Positions 17,308-23,183 of a stretch of DNA of 61,326 nucleotides are shown piece by piece. The notes beneath the pieces were generated by a model. It had not been told where the DNA came from, did no database searches, and saw only the letters and a program-made list of their open reading frames with translations. Both the position numbers and the translations under genes were made by a program. Each line of letters starts with the position of its first letter. Positions within the stretch are counted from its first letter, which is position 1. Source of the stretch: a virus; the IMG/VR virus record IMGVR_UViG_3300027896_002454, positions 1 through 61,326 of that record; one strand, given 5' to 3'.

Positions 17308-17864
17308 TTTTTATCCCAAATTATAATAAAATTACATTTTAATTCTTTTTGTATCTCTTTTTGTCGTTTTTTATCTCGTTTTTTCTTTCCTTCATGTCAT
17401 TTTTCATACACTTCATAAATTGTATTCGTTTCATGGCAATAACCATCAACTGTGTAACCTAACCCTTTTACTAAAAATTGTCTTTTTATCTTACAATTAT
17501 CAATTTTTTCTTGTTCATTTAACAATTGCTTTTCGTTTTTGCCTAATTGAGAATAAAAACCATCTTTCTTAATTTGTTTTACTCTTATAAGTCTATTCTT
17601 TTTGGATATTTCTGCTAATATTTTATTGTTATCTTTTGTTAAATTTTTATTCCAAATTTTTATTTCATTATTTTTATATTTTTCTTTTAATGTCTTTTTT
17701 ATCTTTGACTTAGTTTTTTCATTATGCCATTCATTACCATTTTTTAATCTTGTTTTCACAGCTTTATTAATAGAATCATTGTCTACTTTTTTTAGACCTT
17801 TATTCCACGGAATACAGCCTTTTTTAAATCTACCAGAGGCTTTATACCCTATAGCTTTCTTCAT
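17304..17864 (-). pseudogene. Vsr-like homing endonuclease, broken by in-frame TGA (copy 2)
   Basis: The frame carries NUMOD3-like repeats (IPWNKGLKK), then LGKNEKQLLNEQE, YTVDGYCHETNTIYEVYEK and, immediately after, a TGA (17397-17399). The same frame then continues with the rest of the family's C-terminus: basic helix, ELKC, NFIIIWDKN and a final TGA. In intact copies the TGA position is Ala or Lys. So this copy has lost its last 30 residues to a nonsense change, or needs TGA readthrough. The start overlaps the glycosyltransferase stop (ATGA). Confidence 0.75.
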
Positions 17865-19015
17865 TTATTTAAAACATCCTCTATATGATCTACAAAAAAT
17901 CTTGCATCAAATGAAAACAAATTTTCTGCTTGATCCCAAATTCTATCATTTCTATAATAATCATTATTTTTTAATTCATCTACTACTTTCATAAGTTCAT
18001 ATGAATCTTTAACTTTTAATGGTATATAACATTGTGGGTCATGATGTTCATTAAACGCAACTGGAACTGATCCAAACATTATAGCTTCTGCTGGTCTTGG
18101 TGTAGTAAATCCGTGTCTAAAGTAATCTCTTTTGCCAAGCAAAGGAACGCATACAGCATCTCTATAAACATCATGAAAATCTTTTGTTGTTATTCTTTTA
18201 TTGAAAACTATGCCGGGCCATCTTTGTTCTGCTTCGGCTAATTTATCTGGATAATCTCTCCAATTACCATAAAAATGAACTTTACCATGTCTTTCTTTTG
18301 CATAAGGTTTTATATATTGATCTATTACGTCATCTCTTTCATATCTTGAGCCTATATACACTAACTCTTTATCTGCAGACCATTTTTCTGTTCGAAATTG
18401 TACTAAATCTTCATATAAACAAGGAGCATTTACAGAAGTCCTATGTATATATTGATGCATTGGATCAAATGCAGTTTCAAATATTGCATCAGGACACCAA
18501 TCTTTTTCATCTTTATACGTTAATTTATGATCTAAATCCCATAAAATTATTTTTGTTCCAGCTTCTTTGTAATGATGAAGCAATCTTTCTTGTATAAATA
18601 AATCAGGTTGATATCTTAAATCAAATTTTCCATTTTCAATTGGGTATATAAATCCATCAGCTAAACAATTTCTTCCTGGTATTGGAAAACGCCATTCAAC
18701 TAATAGAATGTCTAACTCTGGCAGATTTAATCCTTCTTTTTCAAAGAAATCATATTTTTTAGTTTTACTATAAGCATTCCATCTTTTTTCTTGAGAGAAA
18801 GCTTTGAAAGCATCTTTTCCATATAGTTCAACGGCCTCGAAATCCCTATCAGGTTGTAGTTGCCACACTTCATAATTACGTTTTAGCAATTCATGTATAA
18901 GAGCGTAAGAAAAAGTTGCATTACCACAAGGTGTAGATATCTCTTCTCCGTCTTTTATTTTGTAATCACTTGTGAATCCCCAAAAGCTGTATCCCAAACG
19001 AAATCTTTTATTCAT
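17861..19015 (-). CDS. GT-B-like glycosyltransferase
   Basis: 384 residues. The C-terminal half has the look of a GT-B donor-binding domain: ELVYIGSRYERDD, HFYGNWRDYP and a final PRPAEAIMFGSVPVAF block with the acid/glycine pattern of GT4-type enzymes. It resembles the protein at 19.3-20.4 kb in layout (YIG..Y.R, YGNW, ..EA.M.G.P), so the two look like diverged copies. Substrate unknown; neighbours (Glf) suggest a surface glycan, but a DNA glucosyltransferase role for a modified-base genome is also possible. The start overlaps the tail of an endonuclease remnant. Confidence 0.7.
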   Translation of the reverse strand: MNKRFRLGYSFWGFTSDYKIKDGEEISTPCGNATFSYALIHELLKRNYEVWQLQPDRDFEAVELYGKDAFKAFSQEKRWNAYSKTKKYDFFEKEGLNLPELDILLVEWRFPIPGRNCLADGFIYPIENGKFDLRYQPDLFIQERLLHHYKEAGTKIILWDLDHKLTYKDEKDWCPDAIFETAFDPMHQYIHRTSVNAPCLYEDLVQFRTEKWSADKELVYIGSRYERDDVIDQYIKPYAKERHGKVHFYGNWRDYPDKLAEAEQRWPGIVFNKRITTKDFHDVYRDAVCVPLLGKRDYFRHGFTTPRPAEAIMFGSVPVAFNEHHDPQCYIPLKVKDSYELMKVVDELKNNDYYRNDRIWDQAENLFSFDARFFVDHIEDVLNK

Positions 19016-19190
19016 TTATGTCCCAAATTATAATAAATTTGCATTTAAGTTCTTTTTGTATCTCTTTTTGACGTTTTTTATCGTGTTTCTCATTTTTTAA
19101 GTGAGCCGACTCATATATTTCATAAATAGTATTAGTTTCTTGGCAATAACCGTCTACAACATAACCTTGATGTTTATCTGTTTCATTCAT
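19008..19190 (-). pseudogene. Remnant of Vsr-like homing endonuclease (copy 3, catalytic tail only)
   Basis: 60 codons matching only the last part of the family: YVVDGYCQETNTIYEIYESAH, a basic D-K-K-R-Q helix, and KFIIIWDINE. The N-terminal zinc and DNA-binding parts and the first catalytic region are absent. The short N-terminus (MNETDKHQG) comes straight after a promoter-like block that is repeated at 22.0 kb, which suggests a deletion joined that promoter to the tail. Its stop overlaps the ATG of the next gene (ATAAATGAATAA). Confidence 0.7.
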
Positions 19191-19212
19191 ATTAAAACCT
19201 TTCTAAATTTAT

Positions 19213-19240
19213 AGTATAATATAATACATTTTTCGTTAAA
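19213..19240 (-). promoter_or_regulatory. Sigma70-like promoter, repeated cassette
   Basis: On the minus strand TTTAAC, 16 bases, TATACT, within a block of about 55 bases that is almost identical to one at 22012-22067 and related to one at 27.9 kb. AGAAAGG follows as ribosome site before the ATG of the endonuclease remnant. It would drive the remnant and the glycosyltransferase, Glf and downstream genes. Confidence 0.6.
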
Positions 19241-19255
19241 AGTAAATATTTCGTT

Positions 19256-20395
19256 TTATTTTTTAAATACTTCATTCAACATATTTTCGAAAATTGTGTC
19301 TACTTTCAATTTTCTAAATATTTTTCTTTGTTCTTCTATCATATCTTGCTTTTGTTCAAAAGACTGTGATTTAAATTCTTCTAATTTTTTGAATACATCT
19401 TCTTTACATGAAACTATATTATCTTTTAAAATATATTCTTCGATTGTATTAATAGCCTTATCTGCCAATAACGGACAACCAACCATTACAGCTTCATGAA
19501 ATCCACCAGTTATATGACCATAATCTTCAGCCCATTTTGGTATAACTTTGCATGTTGCTAAAGCTTTATTTAATGTATCAAATCCCCAGTATTGAGCTAT
19601 AGGACCTTTTAATACATCTTTTGAATATTTTTCTGCGTATTTTTTAGTATTTAACCATTTTTCCCAATTACCATATATTTCAACTTTATATTCTGGATAT
19701 GTAGTTGCAAAATTGAAAAAGAATTCAATCATTTTTTCTCTTCTATCATAATCATGACCAATATAAACATAATCGTGAGTTCTATTATAAGCTGGAATTA
19801 ATTGCCATTCTTTAGATTCGTCATATGGTAAAGGAAAGAATAATTGATTTGGAAAATTCTTTTTCTTATATCTTGTCGCAACATATATATCTTTTGCTAT
19901 ATCAAATCCTAAAGCATGTGAAAATCTTGGTAATATCTTTTCTGTATGGTTATCATCATCTAATAATATAACTGGAATCTTATCTTTATAAGCTAACATA
20001 AGCATTAATTTATATGTAAAAATAGGAAATAAAGGATATCCAGCATTATCGATTATCAATAAATCTAATTTTGGCCATTTATATTTTTTAACATCTTTTT
20101 GTAATTTGATCCAAGATTCTTCTAAATTTATAGAACCGTCTAATGAAACCCATTGTATTTTAAAATTGCTTGGACTAAAAAATGTAGATTTAGATAAACA
20201 ATCAAATATTTTTCCTTTATGCCAAGCTCTTTTATCATTCATTACAACTATTTCATGACCCGTTCTATTAAGATAATCTAATTGTAACTCTCTATACCAA
20301 ATCGAAGATTCTATTTTTCCGTTCTTTTGAACAGTGTTGCCCTCGTCTCTAGAGAGAGCGCCATATGTATAATATCCTATGACCATTGATACCAT
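19256..20395 (-). CDS. GT-B-like glycosyltransferase
   Basis: 379 residues. The N-terminus YYTYGALSRDEGNT looks like an acceptor domain; LDLLIIDNAG and PVILLDDDNHT follow; the donor domain has YVYIGHDYDRREKM, EIYGNWEKW and GGFHEAVMVGCPLLAD. It parallels the protein at 17.9-19.0 kb. The family assignment rests on fold-level pattern, not on a named enzyme. It overlaps the PnuC-like gene by 19 bases and is followed by the repeated promoter block. Confidence 0.65.
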   Translation of the reverse strand: MVSMVIGYYTYGALSRDEGNTVQKNGKIESSIWYRELQLDYLNRTGHEIVVMNDKRAWHKGKIFDCLSKSTFFSPSNFKIQWVSLDGSINLEESWIKLQKDVKKYKWPKLDLLIIDNAGYPLFPIFTYKLMLMLAYKDKIPVILLDDDNHTEKILPRFSHALGFDIAKDIYVATRYKKKNFPNQLFFPLPYDESKEWQLIPAYNRTHDYVYIGHDYDRREKMIEFFFNFATTYPEYKVEIYGNWEKWLNTKKYAEKYSKDVLKGPIAQYWGFDTLNKALATCKVIPKWAEDYGHITGGFHEAVMVGCPLLADKAINTIEEYILKDNIVSCKEDVFKKLEEFKSQSFEQKQDMIEEQRKIFRKLKVDTIFENMLNEVFKK

Positions 20396-20586
20396 CCGAA
20401 TATGTTAGAAATTAAAAAAACTACCCATAATGTTATGCTTGCTTTTTCTTTTTTGTCCATAAAATAACTTATCCATAAAAAATTACTTAATATCCATACT
20501 GGCCAACAATATATGATTTTATAAGCATTTAAAATTATACCAATTATAGACAATCCTGTTGCTATCCAATCTATTGTTATGTCCAT
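20377..20586 (-). CDS. Small PnuC-like three-helix membrane protein
   Basis: 69 residues from an ATG preceded by AGAAAGG. Three hydrophobic segments, with CWPVWILSNFLWI in the middle and NIFGWYQW at the end, match the short PnuC/nicotinamide-riboside-transporter-like proteins seen in phages. The full PnuC has about twice as many helices, so this would have to dimerise. A role in NAD precursor uptake is inferred from family resemblance only. Confidence 0.6.
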   Translation of the reverse strand: MDITIDWIATGLSIIGIILNAYKIIYCWPVWILSNFLWISYFMDKKEKASITLWVVFLISNIFGWYQWS

Positions 20587-20587
20587 A

Positions 20588-21508
20588 TTAACCTTTCTGA
20601 TATACAAAATAATCACCTGCAAGATTAAAACCAAAATCGCTTTTATCTAATTGAGTTAAAACTATGTTTCCTTTTACTAAAACGTTTGGTTTCCATTGAT
20701 TTCCCCAAACTATAAATGATAAAGTGTCTATACCATCATCTAATCTAGCTATATAATAAGGTTTGTTATTTTTAGTTGTTTTTTGAACAACATCTACAAC
20801 TTTACCGTATACCATATCGTCTTTAGATTCCCATTCAGATACTTTTTTAAAACCATATTTATCTAATTCACTTCCAGAAAATGTAGAAATACCAGTTATA
20901 TCATAATACCATTTCTCTTTTTCTACTTCATTTGGTTCTGGAATGCTAATAGATCTATCAACTTTTTTTCCGTTAGCTAGCCAATATAACAATAGATTTC
21001 TATTATACTCTAAGCTATCTAAAGCACCTGTTTTCATTAAACAATCTACAACTTTTTTATTTACTTTGCTCCATTTTATTTTTGATGCAAAAAATTCTTC
21101 CATTGTATTGAATGGACGATTATTCTTTATTTCTTCCCAAGCTTTCTCTCCAAATGATTTTATTACTTTTAATCCAATTCTAATTTTTCCATCATCTATC
21201 TTAAAATTAAAATCTGACTTATTTATATCTAGCGGAAGTATTTCAATGCCATTTCTTTGAATTAATTTTATATAATGAGGAACTTCGTCAACACCAGCTA
21301 ATGTCAAAAGACTTGTATAATACTCTAATGGATAATAATTTTTAAGATATAATGTTTGTATAGCCAAATATGCATATGAAAAACTGTGAGAATTTGAAAC
21401 GCAGATGTCATTAGCAAAAAACCAATGATTAGGATTTTCTAATTCTAAATCATAAGTTGGATGTGTACCGGCTTCTTCTATTTCTATTATTTTTTCGTAT
21501 TTAGTCAT
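20588..21508 (-). CDS. dnaE: DNA polymerase III alpha, C-terminal part, preceded by C-intein
   Basis: The first 39 residues are a C-terminal split intein ending NHWFFANDICVSN. The C-extein begins SHSFSYAYLAIQTLYLKNYY, the conserved DnaE segment that in cellular enzymes follows GYGFNK. The remaining 267 residues hold the helix-hairpin part and an OB-fold (VYGKVVDVVQKTTKNNKPYY ... FIVWGNQW). Joined to the N-part at 23.2-25.8 kb by trans-splicing it would complete a DnaE of about 1043 residues. No beta-clamp or tau-binding motif is evident at the end. Confidence 0.92.
   Translation of the reverse strand: MTKYEKIIEIEEAGTHPTYDLELENPNHWFFANDICVSNSHSFSYAYLAIQTLYLKNYYPLEYYTSLLTLAGVDEVPHYIKLIQRNGIEILPLDINKSDFNFKIDDGKIRIGLKVIKSFGEKAWEEIKNNRPFNTMEEFFASKIKWSKVNKKVVDCLMKTGALDSLEYNRNLLLYWLANGKKVDRSISIPEPNEVEKEKWYYDITGISTFSGSELDKYGFKKVSEWESKDDMVYGKVVDVVQKTTKNNKPYYIARLDDGIDTLSFIVWGNQWKPNVLVKGNIVLTQLDKSDFGFNLAGDYFVYQKG
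21392..21508 (-). other. C-terminal half of split intein (IntC, 39 residues)
   Basis: Blocks F and G of an intein: TYDLELENPNHWFFAND then ICVSN, with terminal Asn and Ser as the first extein residue. The penultimate residue is Ser rather than the usual His; Ser at this place is also known in cyanobacterial DnaE split inteins. The fragment has its own ATG. Its length is typical of naturally split inteins. Confidence 0.9.
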
Positions 21509-21534
21509 TTTAATAATTTTTCATATACAAATTT

Positions 21535-22011
21535 TTATTTTTTTAATACTAATTTTGGAACTTTTATGCCATTTTCTTCTTTCCACTTTACATCAAACAT
21601 TTCTAAAAACACATCTGCATTATAAGAACAATTTTTTGCTTCAATAGCAAATGTTTGAAACGCTATTTTGTTAGAGTTTGCTGTTGCTAAAGTAGATGCA
21701 ATTTTCATACAAATATTAAAATCTTCATTTTCGTATAATTTATCTTCTGCGACGTTGTTTAAAAATTTTCGTTTTAAATCATACATATCTCTTAAATTTT
21801 TGATAAAAACATCTATTTTTTCTTTATTATATGCGTCTGGTCGTTGATAACTATTATTTTTACTATTATTAATGTTAATAATAATTTGTGCTATAGAATA
21901 AAATAAAAGACCAGCAAATACGCAAATCATTAAAAACATGCTATCAAATATTGCTGCAAGAAACAACAATAGTATTCCTTGTATATATACAATTGAATAG
22001 TTGTTAGTCAT
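21535..22011 (-). CDS. Two-helix membrane protein, paralogue of the 11.8-12.1 kb protein
   Basis: 158 residues. Two hydrophobic segments fill residues 7-45. The soluble part repeats the pattern of the 111-residue protein at 11.8 kb (NEDFNICMKIA, KWKEENGIK, VPKLVLKK). Function unknown. It lies between the two halves of dnaE, after the endonuclease gene and its own promoter, so it is cargo in the fracture rather than part of the intein. Confidence 0.65.
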   Translation of the reverse strand: MTNNYSIVYIQGILLLFLAAIFDSMFLMICVFAGLLFYSIAQIIININNSKNNSYQRPDAYNKEKIDVFIKNLRDMYDLKRKFLNNVAEDKLYENEDFNICMKIASTLATANSNKIAFQTFAIEAKNCSYNADVFLEMFDVKWKEENGIKVPKLVLKK

Positions 22012-22033
22012 ATTAAAACCTTTCTAAATTATT

Positions 22034-22061
22034 AGTATAATATAATACATTTTTCGTTCAA
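22034..22061 (-). promoter_or_regulatory. Sigma70-like promoter, second copy of repeated cassette
   Basis: TTGAAC, 16 bases, TATACT on the minus strand, in a block from 22012 to 22067 nearly identical to 19191-19245, followed by AGAAAGG. It should drive the membrane paralogue and the dnaE C-part, giving the second polymerase half a transcript start of its own. Confidence 0.65.
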
Positions 22062-22070
22062 AGTAAACAA

Positions 22071-22289
22071 TTATTCATATTTTTTAATATTTTCAAGAAG
22101 TTTAGTAAGATGTCTTTCATATTCGTCATACACTTTTTGATTAACTTCTTCAATTGGAATTTTTAATTGTTCAGATGCTAAAGCTACAAGCATATCTTTT
22201 ATTGCAAAAATACAAGCTAACAAATGTGCATTAATTTCATCTGGTGATTGTGTGTTAAAATTTATATTAATTTCATTTTGCGTTGACAT
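22071..22289 (-). CDS. Hypothetical small protein
   Basis: 72 residues, with a beta start (NEININFN) and two helices (LLACIFAIKDMLVALASEQ, then a charged one). No family recognised. Its ATG lies inside the end of the homing endonuclease gene (17-base overlap), GGAAACG being the likely ribosome site. It is one of two non-intein genes caught between the dnaE halves. Confidence 0.55.
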   Translation of the reverse strand: MSTQNEININFNTQSPDEINAHLLACIFAIKDMLVALASEQLKIPIEEVNQKVYDEYERHLTKLLENIKKYE

Positions 22290-23121
22290 TAGCGTTTCCT
22301 TTTATTTTGTTTATCACTTCTTCTTTATTGTTTTTGAAATCGCTTTCCCAAATTCTTATCACAATATAATTTTGATTTTTTAAATAACTATCTTTACGTT
22401 TTTGATTTTTTACATTTTTATTTTGAACTTCTGACAATCGTGTGTGGCCTCTTTTTTTCATCCATTCTGGATTTGCATGCCAATAATCACCGTCAAATTC
22501 TATACAAATATTTGGCTCTATGAATACATCTACTGTATAATATCCTATTTGTTTATTTAATTCTGCATTATTATAAAATGACTTTATGTATTCATAAAAT
22601 TCTAATTGAACTTTGCTCGTTTTACTAAACTCGCCATTTGCAATTCTTGCAGATGTTTTTGCTCTTTGAATATTTTTTGACTCTTCTGTGTGCTTATGAC
22701 CGGTATGACCATGAACTTTTCTTTTTTTAGCACTATTTGATAATCTTTTTCTTAATTCTGTTGCTTTTTCATCTCCCATTATTTGCTCTAATGTTCCTCT
22801 TTTTTTACCTTTAAGAGCTTTTCTTATGTTTTCTCCCCATTGTTCTTTATCTTTAACTTTATGAACAGGATTATTTTCTCCCATTCTATCTTCTGACATT
22901 TGTTTAAGAGTTTCATTTGTTTCTTTCGTTAATCCAGTGTTCCAAGGCTTATTTCCTTTTTTCCATGTATATGGAGGCTTTTTATCTTTCCAAGGATATG
23001 GGCTACCTTTTTCATTTGTTTTCCATTTTTCATTGTATTCTTTGATAGTTAGATTATGCTTTCTTAAATGTTTCCAAGTCAAAAACTTATACTCATTATT
23101 ACATTCTAAACATTTTGACAT
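22273..23121 (-). CDS. Vsr-like (EDxHD) homing endonuclease in the dnaE fracture
   Basis: 282 residues. The N-terminus has a MucR/ROS-like CLEC ... LRKHNLTIKEYNEKW segment; NUMOD3-like repeats follow (GENNPVHK, GHTGHKHTEESK); the C-terminal nuclease has VDVFIEPNICIEFDGDYWHAN and VIRIWESDF, the E-D-x-H signature and closing strand of the Vsr-related family. Genes of this type between split-intein halves were described as fractured genes in metagenomic phage DNA (Dassa et al. 2009). It would cut an unbroken dnaE allele and spread the arrangement. Confidence 0.85.
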   Translation of the reverse strand: MSKCLECNNEYKFLTWKHLRKHNLTIKEYNEKWKTNEKGSPYPWKDKKPPYTWKKGNKPWNTGLTKETNETLKQMSEDRMGENNPVHKVKDKEQWGENIRKALKGKKRGTLEQIMGDEKATELRKRLSNSAKKRKVHGHTGHKHTEESKNIQRAKTSARIANGEFSKTSKVQLEFYEYIKSFYNNAELNKQIGYYTVDVFIEPNICIEFDGDYWHANPEWMKKRGHTRLSEVQNKNVKNQKRKDSYLKNQNYIVIRIWESDFKNNKEEVINKIKGNANVNAK

Positions 23122-23150
23122 TTATTTCTCCATTTTAAGTAAATGTATGT

Positions 23151-23168
23151 ATATTATTAAATATAGAG
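23151..23168 (-). promoter_or_regulatory. Possible promoter ahead of the dnaE-fracture endonuclease
   Basis: The 62-base gap between the IntN stop and the endonuclease ATG reads CTATATTTAATAATATAC on the minus strand, an AT-rich -10-like stretch, with TTAAAA about 15 bases before it and GGAG as ribosome site. Similar TATATTTAT cores occur in the gaps at 12.96 kb and 16.16 kb. Weak call in such AT-rich DNA. Confidence 0.3.
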
Positions 23169-23183
23169 AAGTTTTAATAAAAG

